Source: Dyella marensis
Lineage (GTDB): Bacteria > Pseudomonadota > Gammaproteobacteria > Xanthomonadales > Rhodanobacteraceae
Direction of reading: 5' to 3'
NCBI RefSeq assembly: GCF_900112865.1
Contig: NZ_FONH01000005.1
Span: forward strand, 1 to 64,000
Length of the DNA: 64,000 bases
Positions within the stretch are counted from its first letter, which is position 1; every line of letters begins with the position of its first letter. The position numbers and the translations under genes are program-made. Shown here one piece after another: positions 43,314 through 51,899 of this stretch. The notes below the pieces were generated by a model. The model saw only the letters and a list, made by a program, of their open reading frames with translations. It ran no database searches and was not told where the DNA came from.

Positions 43314-43414
43314 GGCCGTCGGCCGCAAGCCTGTCCACACTGGCGCCCCGGTCACGGTGAAGGCCCAACGTCAGGCCGTAGCATCGGTTGACCGCAACGC
43401 GCGCGAGCGGACTC

Positions 43415-44488
43415 ATGGCCGGGCAGAACAAGGACAGCGGTGACCGCACCGAAAAACCGACGCCCAAGCGCTTGCGCGACGCCCGCAAGGAAGGCGACGT
43501 CCACAAGAGCCGCGAGCTGACCAGCACGGTCCTGGTGCTCGCCTGGCTGTTGATGGTGATGCTGGGCATGCCGCTGATCCGCGCTCGTCTCGCCGGATTG
43601 TTCGATACCACCCTGGCGGGCCTCAATCAGCCATTTGGCCAGGCGCTGCACACGGTGGGACTGGCCACGCTGGAAGCTTTCCTGTGGCTCACCCTGCCCT
43701 TCCTGCTGGGCGCCGTGGCGGTGGGCGTGATGGTGGAATTCCTGCAGGTAGGGCCGGTATTCGCGCCCAAGAAGCTCAAACCCGACGCCAGTCGGCTCAA
43801 TCCCGCCGAAGGCATCAAGCGGCTGTTCTCGCAGGAGAACCTGGTCGAGGTGATCAAGGCCATCGCCAAGAGCGGCCTGCTGATCGGCCTGTTTGCCTGG
43901 GTGCTGTTCGCCCTGATCGGCCAGTTCGCGCTGCTGCCGCAGGCACCGCCGGAGATGCTGGGCGAGGCGCATTGGGTTGCGGTGAAGCGCCTGGCCACCG
44001 GCGTGATCTTCGTATTCTTTTTCGTCTCGGTGCTCGATGCGTTCTACCAGCGCTACGCCTTCACCAGGAAGATGAAAATGAGCCGCCGCGACATCAAGCA
44101 GGAGCTCAAGGACAACGAAGGCGACCCGATGGTGAAAGGCCGCCGCCGCCAGCTGCACCAGGAGTGGGCGCAGCAGAACACGCTGGCCGGCGTGCGCAGC
44201 GCCAGCGTGGTGGTGACCAATCCCACGCACCTGGCGATCGCCATCCGCTACCAGCAGGGCGAGGACGACCTGCCGGTGATCGTGGCCAAGGGCGAGGACC
44301 ACGAAGCCGCGCTGATCCGCCAGGCCGCCGAGGAAGCCGGCGTGCCGATCATGCGCAACGTCATGCTGGCGCGCGGCCTGTACGAGAAAGTGGAAGTGGA
44401 CGAATTCCTGCCGTCCGATTTCTTCGAGGCGGTGGCCGAGCTGTTGCGCTGGGCCGAATCGATCCGCGATTCGCGCGATGGAAAATAG
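43415..44488 (+). CDS. sctU: T3SS export switch protein SctU (HrcU/YscU family)
   Basis: 357 residues from ATG 43415 (MAGQNKDSGDRTEKPTPKRL). The family start EKPTPKRLRDARKEGDVHKS is followed by four membrane helices (to about residue 215) and the cytoplasmic domain. The autocleavage motif NPTH is in VVVTNPTHLAIAIRY (Asn about 268). C-terminal PSDFFEAVAELLRWA is typical. Cleavage at NPTH switches export from early to late substrates. Here it is separated from sctT and on the opposite strand. Confidence 0.96.
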   Translation: MAGQNKDSGDRTEKPTPKRLRDARKEGDVHKSRELTSTVLVLAWLLMVMLGMPLIRARLAGLFDTTLAGLNQPFGQALHTVGLATLEAFLWLTLPFLLGAVAVGVMVEFLQVGPVFAPKKLKPDASRLNPAEGIKRLFSQENLVEVIKAIAKSGLLIGLFAWVLFALIGQFALLPQAPPEMLGEAHWVAVKRLATGVIFVFFFVSVLDAFYQRYAFTRKMKMSRRDIKQELKDNEGDPMVKGRRRQLHQEWAQQNTLAGVRSASVVVTNPTHLAIAIRYQQGEDDLPVIVAKGEDHEAALIRQAAEEAGVPIMRNVMLARGLYEKVEVDEFLPSDFFEAVAELLRWAESIRDSRDGK

Positions 44489-44520
44489 GCCAGTGGAAAT
44501 AGGCCAATGGAAAATAGGCT
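44479..44520. repeat. Short tandem repeat overlapping the sctU stop
   Basis: Three copies of (A)TGGAAA(A)TAGGCCA-like units, 14-16 bp each; the first contains the sctU stop codon TAG. It fills the gap between convergent sctU and sctT. Confidence 0.7.
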
Positions 44521-44531
44521 TGAACAGGTGA

Positions 44532-45326
44532 CTACAGGATCGACTGCAGCACCTTGAGCAAACCGCGGTTCTCGTACAGCTTGCGCATCACCACTTCGAC
44601 CATCGCGCCCAGCGCCAGCAGCAGCACCCAGGTCGACATCCATGCCTTGATCGGCATCGCCAGCGCGAACACATTGAGCTGCTGCGCGTAGCGGTTGACC
44701 AGGCCCAGCGCGATATCCACCAGCGACATCACCACCAGCGCCGGCGCCGACAGCACCAGCACGGCAGTCATCAGATAATTGAACTGGCCGATGAAGAAAT
44801 CCATGCCGCCGGCCTTCAGCGGCGGCAGCACGCTGGCCACCGGCCACAGCGCGTAGCTGGACATCAGCAGGTCCAGGAACACGGTGAACGCACCGCTGAC
44901 CATGAACAGCCACGTCGCCACCTGCATCAGGAATACGCTGGTCAGCGTGCTCTGCTGGCCGGCGATCGGGTCCATGTCCATCGACATCGACGAGCCGGCC
45001 TTGGTGTCGATCACCGCGCCGGCCGCGCCCAGCGCCCAGAACACCAGGCCGAAGCAGAAGCCGATCAACAGGCCCAGGAAGACTTCCTTGCCCAGCACCG
45101 CGATCCAGTTGGCGCCGGTCATCACCGTCATGCTCGGGCTGGCCGCAGCGGCGAGCGGATAGGCCAGGATCGCCAGGCTCACGTAGAAGCTGTTGCGCAC
45201 CAGCGCCGGCACCGTCTCCGAGCTCATCAGCGGCAGCACCAGGAAAGCCGCGACGATGCGCGGCAAGGTCAGCGCCACGCCGGTGAGCTGGTCGCCCAGG
45301 TACTGCACGGAAAACGCATCGGTCAT
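44532..45326 (-). CDS. sctT: T3SS export apparatus protein SctT
   Basis: 264 residues with about six membrane helices. Motifs: LPRIVAAFLVLPLMSSETVP, LGKEVFLGLLIGFCFGLVFW, GAVIDTKAGSSMSMDMDPIA and FVLALPIKAW-type C-terminus (NVFALAMPIKAWMSTWVLLL). It forms the export gate with SctR and SctS. Follows sctS by 7 bp. Confidence 0.95.
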   Translation of the reverse strand: MTDAFSVQYLGDQLTGVALTLPRIVAAFLVLPLMSSETVPALVRNSFYVSLAILAYPLAAAASPSMTVMTGANWIAVLGKEVFLGLLIGFCFGLVFWALGAAGAVIDTKAGSSMSMDMDPIAGQQSTLTSVFLMQVATWLFMVSGAFTVFLDLLMSSYALWPVASVLPPLKAGGMDFFIGQFNYLMTAVLVLSAPALVVMSLVDIALGLVNRYAQQLNVFALAMPIKAWMSTWVLLLALGAMVEVVMRKLYENRGLLKVLQSIL

Positions 45327-45333
45327 GGCGCGC

Positions 45334-45600
45334 TCAATGCAGCATGCCGGGGAAGCCGCTGAACAGGCGGTCGGCGAACTTGAACAGCGTGCCGCCCAGC
45401 ATCGCTGCGGTACCGAGCAGCGCCACCACCACCACCACGAATTTCACCGCGTAGGGAAAGGTCTGCTCCTGGATCTGCGTGGCCGCCTGCAGGAAGGCCA
45501 CCAGCAGGCCGGCGATCGCCGCGGCGAGGATCGGCGGCGCGGACAGCACCAGCACCAGCCACAGGGCTTCGCGGGCAAGCTGGATTTCCTGATCGAACAT
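45334..45600 (-). CDS. sctS: T3SS export apparatus protein SctS
   Basis: 88 residues, two membrane helices: ALWLVLVLSAPPILAAAIAG and VVVVVALLGTAAMLGGTLFK, with the conserved loop VAFLQAATQIQEQTFPYAVK. Completes the SctRST gate at the inner membrane. Starts 9 bp after the sctR stop. Confidence 0.95.
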   Translation of the reverse strand: MFDQEIQLAREALWLVLVLSAPPILAAAIAGLLVAFLQAATQIQEQTFPYAVKFVVVVVALLGTAAMLGGTLFKFADRLFSGFPGMLH

Positions 45601-45609
45601 GCCCGCCTC

Positions 45610-46275
45610 CTATTGGTAGGTCATCACCAGGCCATGGATCAGCTTGGCCCAGCCGCTGAGCAGCACGAACAGCAACAGCTTGAACGGCAGCGACACCATG
45701 GTCGGCGACAGCATCATCATGCCCATCGCCAACAGGATGTTGGACACCACCAGGTCGATCACCAGGAACGGCAGGAAGATCAGGAAGCCGATCTGGAAGG
45801 CCTGGGTCAGCTCGCTCACCGTGAACGCCGGCACGATCACCAGGTAATCCTCGTTAGTGATGTCGGCCTGGCGATCCGGCGGCAGCAGGCGCTTGGCGCT
45901 GGCCAGGAAGAAGCCGCGCTCGCCTTCGTTGCTGTGCTTGATCAGGAAGCGCCGCAGCGGCTCCTTGCCGGACTGCACCAGCTGGCCGAGCTTTTCCATG
46001 GTCATCGGCCCCGGCGCCTGCGTGCTCATCTGCGTCTGCACGTCGCGGTAGCTGTCGCCGATCACCGGATTCATCACGTAGATCGACAGGATGATCGCCA
46101 GGCCGTTGATCACCACGTTCGGCGGCACCTGCTGCAGTCCCAGCGCGTTGCGCAGCAGGCTCAGCACCACCACGATCTTGGTGAACGAAGTGACCATCAC
46201 CGCGACGAACGGCGCCATCGCCAGCGCCACCACCATGGTGATGACCAGCGCCGGCGAGAAGCTGTTGAAATCCAT
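45610..46275 (-). CDS. sctR: T3SS export apparatus protein SctR
   Basis: 221 residues from ATG 46275 (MDFNSFSPALVITMVVALAM). FliP/SctR signatures VMVTSFTKIVVVLSLLRNAL, GLQQVPPNVVINGLAIILSI, VIVPAFTVSELTQAFQIGFL and FLPFLVIDLVVSNILLAMGM are complete. Four membrane helices, no signal peptide (unlike FliP). Starts 2 bp after the sctQ stop. Confidence 0.96.
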   Translation of the reverse strand: MDFNSFSPALVITMVVALAMAPFVAVMVTSFTKIVVVLSLLRNALGLQQVPPNVVINGLAIILSIYVMNPVIGDSYRDVQTQMSTQAPGPMTMEKLGQLVQSGKEPLRRFLIKHSNEGERGFFLASAKRLLPPDRQADITNEDYLVIVPAFTVSELTQAFQIGFLIFLPFLVIDLVVSNILLAMGMMMLSPTMVSLPFKLLLFVLLSGWAKLIHGLVMTYQ

Positions 46276-46277
46276 GC

Positions 46278-47249
46278 TCAGTCCTTTTGCGCAATGCGTA
46301 CGCCCAGCCAGTCGCCCAGCCGCACCACCGTGCCTTCGCCGTAGCGCCGGCCGCCGAGCATGATCCCGACGGTGGCGCCGACCAGCGCACCGTCGACCTG
46401 GAGCAGGCTGCCGGGGCGCAGCTGGCCCAGGTCGTCCAGGCCCATGCTCAGCCGGGTCAGCAGGAACAGCGGACGCGCCGTCTCGCCGCCCGCCGTCAGC
46501 AGGGGGCGCTGCGAGATCTGCCATTCGCCTTGGCGGCGCTGCACGGGCCAGCCTTCGGGCAGGCCGAAAATGTGGCGCGCGCTTTCGTCGTCCGGCTGCA
46601 GGCGCGCCTCGAAGTCCGCTTCCTGGCCGATCACCAGCACGTCGCCGGGCGCGAGTGCGGCGGCGGCCGCGGCGTCCAGCACATGGCCCGGCACGACCAG
46701 GCGCAACGACAGTGAGCTGACATCGCCGATCAGCGCGGGCCGCGCCGGATCCTGCCGCCATTCGGAACGTGCGGCGAGCATGCGCAGGTCCGCTTCGCCG
46801 AAGCCGACCCAGCCGCCGCTGCTGCCGCCGTCGTGTTCCTGCCAGAGCAGGTTCAGCCAGAGCTTGTCGCGCTCGCCGCCGATCGGCAGGAAGGCGGCGG
46901 GCAGCAGCTCTTGTCCGAGCAGTGCGCCCAGCGCCGCGACCATGGCTTCGTGCGCGAGCGACCACGCCAGCAGGCGCGCCTCGCCGTCGTAGTCCTGCCA
47001 GCGCGCGTCGCCCAGCGGGCTTTCGCCGTGCTCCTGCTCCAGCGCGAGCCAGCACGAGCCGCCGGCATGATCCAGGCGCACGCACGGCAAGCCGGCGGCA
47101 TGGCGCTGGCCGCGACCGGCCAGCAGGGTGAGTACGCCGACGGCATCCGCCTGCGCCAATACGTTGCCGCGCGACAGCAGCGCACGGGCGGCGGCGAGCA
47201 GGCCCTCGCCGGGCGGGAGCATGGCCGGGACGGCCTCGATGGCGACCAT
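46278..47249 (-). CDS. sctQ: T3SS cytoplasmic C-ring protein SctQ
   Basis: 323 residues from ATG 47249 (MVAIEAVPAMLPPGEGLLAA). The C-terminal SpoA domain (about 255-320) has LLQVDGALVGATVGIMLGGR then RYGEGTVVRLGDWLGVRI; a first SpoA-like segment (LSLRLVVPGHVLDAAAAAAL, PGDVLVIGQ) lies near 180-215. SctQ builds the sorting platform below the basal body with SctK and SctL. An internal start producing a short SctQ-C product is possible but not shown. In operon after the response regulator. Confidence 0.9.
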   Translation of the reverse strand: MVAIEAVPAMLPPGEGLLAAARALLSRGNVLAQADAVGVLTLLAGRGQRHAAGLPCVRLDHAGGSCWLALEQEHGESPLGDARWQDYDGEARLLAWSLAHEAMVAALGALLGQELLPAAFLPIGGERDKLWLNLLWQEHDGGSSGGWVGFGEADLRMLAARSEWRQDPARPALIGDVSSLSLRLVVPGHVLDAAAAAALAPGDVLVIGQEADFEARLQPDDESARHIFGLPEGWPVQRRQGEWQISQRPLLTAGGETARPLFLLTRLSMGLDDLGQLRPGSLLQVDGALVGATVGIMLGGRRYGEGTVVRLGDWLGVRIAQKD

Positions 47250-47251
47250 GC

Positions 47252-47851
47252 TCAAGCCTGGCCCAGCACGGCGCGGGTCAGCTCGACCACGTTGTGCGCA
47301 CCGAGCTTGGCCATCAGGTTGGCGCGGTGCAGCTCGACGGTCTTGGGGCTGATCTTCAGATCGTCGGCGATCACTTTGTTGAGCTTGCCGCTCATGATCC
47401 CGTCCAGCACTTGCCGCTCGCGCCGGGTCAGGTTGGCCAGCGCGCCGGAGGCCGCCTGCGGTGCGTGCGCGGACAGCGCCGACTGGATCGCCTCGATCAG
47501 CAGCGGCGCATCGAACGGCTTCTCGATGAAATTGGCGGCGCCATGGCGCATCGCATCCACCGCCAGCGGCACGTCGCCATGGCCGGTGACGAAGATCAGC
47601 GGCAGCGCGAGGCCGCGATGGGCCAGTTCGCTCTGCAGCTCCAGCCCGCTCATGCCGGGCATGCGGATGTCGCTCACCACGCAGCTGCGCGCCGGCGGCG
47701 GGTGGCGGGTGATTTCCTTCAGCAGGGCTTCGGCGCTGGGAAAGGCCTGCACCTCGAAGCCGGTCTGCTCGAGGATCCACACACAGGAGTCGCGGAACTC
47801 CTGGTGGTCGTCGACCAGGTAGATGCGGGTGCCATGATGGGCGGATGTCAT
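47252..47851 (-). CDS. FixJ/NarL-type response regulator in the T3SS operon
   Basis: 199 residues. The receiver domain has the acidic pair in IYLVDDHQEF, phosphoacceptor Asp61 in VVSDIRMPGMSG, Thr in IFVTGHGDVP and Lys in NFIEKPFDAP. The LuxR-type HTH (about 135-197) is LTRRERQVLDGIMSGKLNKV, IADDLKISPKTVELHRANLM. ATGA overlap with the kinase gene upstream shows a cognate pair. It is followed by sctQ after 2 bp, so it likely controls the T3SS, and its HTH type fits the lux-box-like palindromes of the locus. Confidence 0.93.
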   Translation of the reverse strand: MTSAHHGTRIYLVDDHQEFRDSCVWILEQTGFEVQAFPSAEALLKEITRHPPPARSCVVSDIRMPGMSGLELQSELAHRGLALPLIFVTGHGDVPLAVDAMRHGAANFIEKPFDAPLLIEAIQSALSAHAPQAASGALANLTRRERQVLDGIMSGKLNKVIADDLKISPKTVELHRANLMAKLGAHNVVELTRAVLGQA

Positions 47852-48942
47852 GCAGCGTTCCCTCGTGGCACGGTGAACGCCATGGCGCAGCCGCCGTGCC
47901 CTTCCGGGTTCGGTTCGGCGAACAGGCGTCCCTCGTGGTACTCGACGATCGAGCGGCAGATGGCCAGGCCGATCCCCAGTCCGTCGGGCTTGGTGGTGTA
48001 CAGCGGCGTGAACAGCCGCTGCATGTCGGCGGCGCCGAGGCCGCAGCCCTGGTCGACCACGCGGATCTCCACCATGCCGTCGTAGTCCACCCGCGCGGTG
48101 ACGCGGATGCCGCGGCGCGCGGGCGGCGTTTCGCGCATCGCCTCGATCGCGTTCTTGATCAGGTTGAGCAGTACCTGCTCGATCATCACGCGGTCGGCGA
48201 AGACCGGCGGCAGGTCGGCCGGCAGCGCGTCCACGATGGCGACCTGGAACTGCTCGGCCTCCAGTCGCAGCAGCTCGATCACGCCGTGCACCAGTGCGTG
48301 CGCATCCAGGTTCTGCCGGTGCGGCTCGCGGCTGCGCACGAATTCGCGGATGCTGCCGATGATCTGCGCGGCGCGCTCGGCCTGGCGCTTGGCCAGGCGG
48401 ATGCCCTGCAGCAGGTGGCCGGATTCCGGCGCCTCGCCGGCCAGCTGCTCGCAGCCGCTCAGGTAATTCACCGCCGCGGCCAGCGGCTGGTTGAGTTCAT
48501 GCGCCAGCGTGGTAGCCATCTCGCCCACGCTCATCATGCGCGAGGTGGACAGCAGCTGCTCGTGCTGCGCCTGGTGGCGGCGCAACAGGTCGATGCACTC
48601 GCTGATATTGGTGATGAACAGCGCCTCGGCCGGCGCGCCAGTGCGCGGCGGGCTGTTCTCGATGCGGTACCAGCGCCGCGTCTGCGCGGCGTAGTAGATC
48701 GGCTTGCCGCCCTGGCCGCCGGTGCGCTCGAACGCGGCGTCGAACTGTTCGCGCGAGGGTGCGGCGTCGAACTGGGGGAATTCCTGGCGGAAGGCCTCGT
48801 TGTGCGCCAGGGCGGTGCCGTCGCGTCGGTCGAACGCGATGCAGGGCCACGGAACCGCGTCGATCCATGCATATCCCTGTGCTGCGTCGACGGCCGCGTT
48901 CCGTGCGGGCGTCGGCTTGCGGTGAATCCGGGTCACAGGCAT
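47848..48942 (-). CDS. FixL-type sensor histidine kinase in the T3SS operon
   Basis: 364 residues, soluble (no membrane helix). A PAS-like domain (about 25-115: IDAVPWPCIAFDRRDGTALA, RRWYRIENSPP) is followed by the HisKA domain with LAHELNQPLAAAVNYLSGCE (His148) and the ATPase domain: N box MIEQVLLNLIKNAIEAMRE, G1 VVDQGCGLG, G2 GLGIGLAICRSIVEYH. The PAS lacks a recognisable haem-binding His motif, so the signal is unknown. First gene of the minus-strand operon kinase-regulator-sctQRST. Confidence 0.92.
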   Translation of the reverse strand: MPVTRIHRKPTPARNAAVDAAQGYAWIDAVPWPCIAFDRRDGTALAHNEAFRQEFPQFDAAPSREQFDAAFERTGGQGGKPIYYAAQTRRWYRIENSPPRTGAPAEALFITNISECIDLLRRHQAQHEQLLSTSRMMSVGEMATTLAHELNQPLAAAVNYLSGCEQLAGEAPESGHLLQGIRLAKRQAERAAQIIGSIREFVRSREPHRQNLDAHALVHGVIELLRLEAEQFQVAIVDALPADLPPVFADRVMIEQVLLNLIKNAIEAMRETPPARRGIRVTARVDYDGMVEIRVVDQGCGLGAADMQRLFTPLYTTKPDGLGIGLAICRSIVEYHEGRLFAEPNPEGHGGCAMAFTVPRGNAA

Positions 48943-49044
48943 CGTGACGATCCTTGATCGAGCAGGTGTGTCGCGCGTTCGCCCCCCATGACGAATGACA
49001 CAGTGGCCAGGTTTATTTGTCTTTTTTGGAATGGGAATAATGCC

Positions 49045-49377
49045 ATGAAGAGATTACTTAGCAACGTCATGGCCGGATTAACTTGGCCGTCCGTCGCATT
49101 GGCCGCCGATAGCCCCGAGGGCGGCAGCCTCTGGTTAGGCCTTTTATTACCGTTGATAGCGGTCTGCGCGGCCCTGCTGGCATGGCTGTGGTGGCTGCGC
49201 AAGGGCCAGACGCTGCGCGGCCCCGGCGGGCCGCTCAAAGTGGTGCAGGCCGTGGCTGTAGGCGCCCGCGAGCGCGTAGTGGTGGTGGATGCGGCCGAGC
49301 GCCGGCTGGTGCTGGGGGTGACCGCGCAGCGGGTGGAGCTGATCGCCGAATTACGGCGTGATGACAATGCGAAATAG
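49045..49377 (+). CDS. FliO/MopB-like protein inside the T3SS locus
   Basis: 110 residues from ATG 49045 (MKRLLSNVMAGLTWPSVALA). A short cleavable-looking signal (to ALAAD) and one membrane helix (LWLGLLLPLIAVCAALLAWL, about 28-50), then a cytoplasmic domain LKVVQAVAVGARERVVVVDA plus RRLVLGVTAQRVELIAEL. This is the FliO pattern (VGARERVVLV..LLLGV). FliO helps assemble the FliP (SctR) ring in flagella and is normally absent from injectisomes. The frame is also open from 48988, but the later ATG yields the signal-like start. Divergent from the kinase operon. Confidence 0.8.
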   Translation: MKRLLSNVMAGLTWPSVALAADSPEGGSLWLGLLLPLIAVCAALLAWLWWLRKGQTLRGPGGPLKVVQAVAVGARERVVVVDAAERRLVLGVTAQRVELIAELRRDDNAK

Positions 49378-49757
49378 CGTGATCAATATCACGCAAATAG
49401 CGTGATTGAAGCGTTGGTTTGGATTATCTCCCGGGTGTGAATTTCATTTTCACGAAAGTGAATCATAAAACCTAGGGTTTTCCCTAGGTACCGATTTTCA
49501 GGGGCGCTGTGTAGGTTGCCACTTCACCGAGCGCCGACAGGGGGCGTCAGGCTGAAGCGGATCGCGCCTTCATGTGCGCGGCGTCATCGGCAACGGCAGT
49601 GGGAAAGGGCGTTTCCATTCGCTCAATGGACGAGTGTGTCCGGTTGCCGGAGTGGTGTGCGTGGTCAGCGTGGCGAGACCTACAAGGTGGCAAGTCGCCG
49701 GTGTTCGCGTCGCGATGAGCGGCGCCGATCGCGCGATGCGCCGCACGCGGATGCGCC
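49378..49757. promoter_or_regulatory. AT-rich control region upstream of sctV
   Basis: 380 bp without a gene. The first 110 bp are AT-rich compared with the surroundings and hold three different inverted repeats: GCGTGAT-CAAT-ATCACGC (49377-49394, with a further half at 49400-49406), TTCAC-GAAA-GTGAA (49449-49462) and the lux-box-like site at 49470-49489. The remaining 270 bp up to the ATG show no convincing ORF and may be a long 5' leader. Confidence 0.6.
49470..49489. promoter_or_regulatory. Perfect lux-box-like palindrome upstream of sctV
   Basis: ACCTAGGGTTTTCCCTAGGT: 8-bp perfect arms around TTTT, 20 bp in total, the size and ACCT...AGGT ends of a lux box. It is the best copy of the repeat family in the T3SS locus. 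Confidence 0.65.
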
Positions 49758-51833
49758 ATGGCGCTTGAAGCGATCTTCTCGCGGCTGGCGCCCGGCGCCG
49801 GCGGTTCGCGCAGCTATAGCGACCTGGTGCTGGTCGCCGGCGTGGTGGCGATCATCGGCCTGATGATCCTGCCGCTGCCGATGGTGGCGATCGACGCCCT
49901 GGTGGCGCTCAACATGCTCATAGGCGTCGGCCTGCTGCTGATCGCCATCTATATCCCCACGCCCGTCGCCTTCTCCAGCTTCCCCAGCGTGCTGCTGCTG
50001 ACCACGCTGTTCCGCCTGGCGCTGTCGATCGCCATCACCCGCTCGATCCTGCTCAATGCCGATGGCGGCCACATCATCGACACCTTCGGCAACATGGTGG
50101 TGGGCGGCAACCTGATCGTGGGCCTGGTGGTGTTCCTGATCATCACGGTGGTGCAGTTCATCGTGGTGGCCAAGGGCGCCGAGCGCGTCGCCGAAGTCGC
50201 CGCGCGCTTCTCGCTGGACGCCATGCCCGGCAAGCAGCTGTCGATCGACTCGGACCTGCGCTCGGGCCTGCTCGAGAAGGACGAGGCGCGCCGCCGCCGC
50301 CGCCTGCTGGAGATCGAAAGCCAGCTGCACGGCTCGCTCGACGGCGCCATGAAATTCGTCAAGGGCGACGCCATCGCCGGCATCGTGATCATCGTGATCA
50401 ACCTGCTCGGCGGCCTGGGTGTGGGCGTGATGATGCACGACATGAGCGTGGGCGACGCCGTGCATACCTATAGCGTGCTCACCATCGGCGACGGCCTGGT
50501 CGCGCAGATCCCGGCCCTGCTCGCCTCGATCTCCGCCGGCCTGATCGTCACCCGCACCGCGGGCGACGAGGAGGACCGCAACCTCGGCGCGATCATCGCG
50601 CGCCAGATCTCCGGCGAGCCGCGGGTGACCATGATCATCGGCTGCATCGCGCTGGGCATGATGCTGGTGCCGGGCTTTCCGATCGTGGTGTTCCTGCCGC
50701 TGGGCGTGATCCTGGTCGGCATCGCCTCCTGGCGCATGCGCGAGCGCGTGGGCTTCCTGCGCCGCCTGTTCAAGGTGCCGGAAAGCCAGGCCGAGCTGCT
50801 GCCGCCGGATGTCGCCGACAGCGACGTGCTGCTGCCCTCGGCGCCGCTGCTGCTGGAAGTGCACATGACCGCGCTGCAGGCGCTGGGCAGCAACCAGGTG
50901 CGCAACCTGCTGCGCCAGGTGGTGGGCGGCCTGCGCGAGGACTACGGCGTGCCGCTGCCCAAGCCGGCCTTGCGCGCCGGCCTGCAGCTGCCCGAACAGG
51001 GCTACGCGCTGTATGCCTACGGCGTGCGCATCGCGCACGGCGCACTGCGTCCGGGCCAGCTGTTCCTGCCCGGTCGCGCCGCATTGCCGCCGGCGCCTTC
51101 GGCAGAGACCGGGGCGCTGGCGCCGGAAGGCGTGAGCGGCTTCCCCGGCCGCTGGATCCCGCGCGACGGTGCGCGCCAGGCCCAGGCCCAGGCGCTGGAT
51201 GCGCAGCAGGTGCTGCACGAACACATCCGCATGGCGCTGGAGCGGCATTTGTCGCTGTTCGTCGGCATCCAGGAAACCTCCAATCTCTCCAACGGCCTCA
51301 GCCGCGACTACCCCGACCTGGTGCGCGAGATGCTGCGCGTGGTGTCGCCGCAGCGCGTGGCCGAAGTGCTCAAGCGCCTGGTCGAGGAACGCGTGCCGAT
51401 CCGCCAGCTGCGCGACGTGTTCGAAGCGATCACCGACGCCGCCAGCCGCGAGAAGGACATCGTGCTGGTGGCCGAATACGTGCGCATGGCACTGCGCCGC
51501 CACCTCAGCTACCGCTACGCCGACGACAACCACGTGCTGCGCGTGCTGGTCGCGCGCCCGGAGCTGGAAGAGCGCCTGCGCCGCTCGGTCCACACCGGCC
51601 CGGCCGGCACCCAGCTGGCGGTGGAGCCGGACCTGGCCGCGCGCCTGCTGGCGCAGATCGGCGAACACGCACGCGGCGAGCACGGCAGCGCGATGGTGCT
51701 GCTCAGCTCGATGGACGTGCGCCGCCACCTGCGCAAGCTCACCGAGGCCGAGTACGCCGACATCCCGGTGCTTTCGTATCAGGAACTGGTACCCGACCTG
51801 CGTCTGGTGCCGGTGGGACAACTGGCCGTCTGA
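49758..51833 (+). CDS. sctV: T3SS export gate protein SctV
   Basis: 691 residues. Seven to eight membrane helices in residues about 20-320, with the FHIPEP-family loop TPVAFSSFPSVLLLTTLFRL, VVAKGAERVAEVAARFSLDA then MPGKQLSIDSDLR, and HTYSVLTIGDGLVAQIPALL. The cytoplasmic domain (about 360-691) forms the nonameric ring; RDYPDLVREMLRVVSPQRVA and ILLRDVFEAI-like segments are present. It takes up substrates and couples the proton gradient to export. First structural gene of the long plus-strand operon. Confidence 0.96.
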   Translation: MALEAIFSRLAPGAGGSRSYSDLVLVAGVVAIIGLMILPLPMVAIDALVALNMLIGVGLLLIAIYIPTPVAFSSFPSVLLLTTLFRLALSIAITRSILLNADGGHIIDTFGNMVVGGNLIVGLVVFLIITVVQFIVVAKGAERVAEVAARFSLDAMPGKQLSIDSDLRSGLLEKDEARRRRRLLEIESQLHGSLDGAMKFVKGDAIAGIVIIVINLLGGLGVGVMMHDMSVGDAVHTYSVLTIGDGLVAQIPALLASISAGLIVTRTAGDEEDRNLGAIIARQISGEPRVTMIIGCIALGMMLVPGFPIVVFLPLGVILVGIASWRMRERVGFLRRLFKVPESQAELLPPDVADSDVLLPSAPLLLEVHMTALQALGSNQVRNLLRQVVGGLREDYGVPLPKPALRAGLQLPEQGYALYAYGVRIAHGALRPGQLFLPGRAALPPAPSAETGALAPEGVSGFPGRWIPRDGARQAQAQALDAQQVLHEHIRMALERHLSLFVGIQETSNLSNGLSRDYPDLVREMLRVVSPQRVAEVLKRLVEERVPIRQLRDVFEAITDAASREKDIVLVAEYVRMALRRHLSYRYADDNHVLRVLVARPELEERLRRSVHTGPAGTQLAVEPDLAARLLAQIGEHARGEHGSAMVLLSSMDVRRHLRKLTEAEYADIPVLSYQELVPDLRLVPVGQLAV

Positions 51834-51899
51834 CGGCCGCGACATTCTAAGGCCAAGGAATCCGTGACGATGGGTGATGACAGGGGCAGGAAGATGGGC

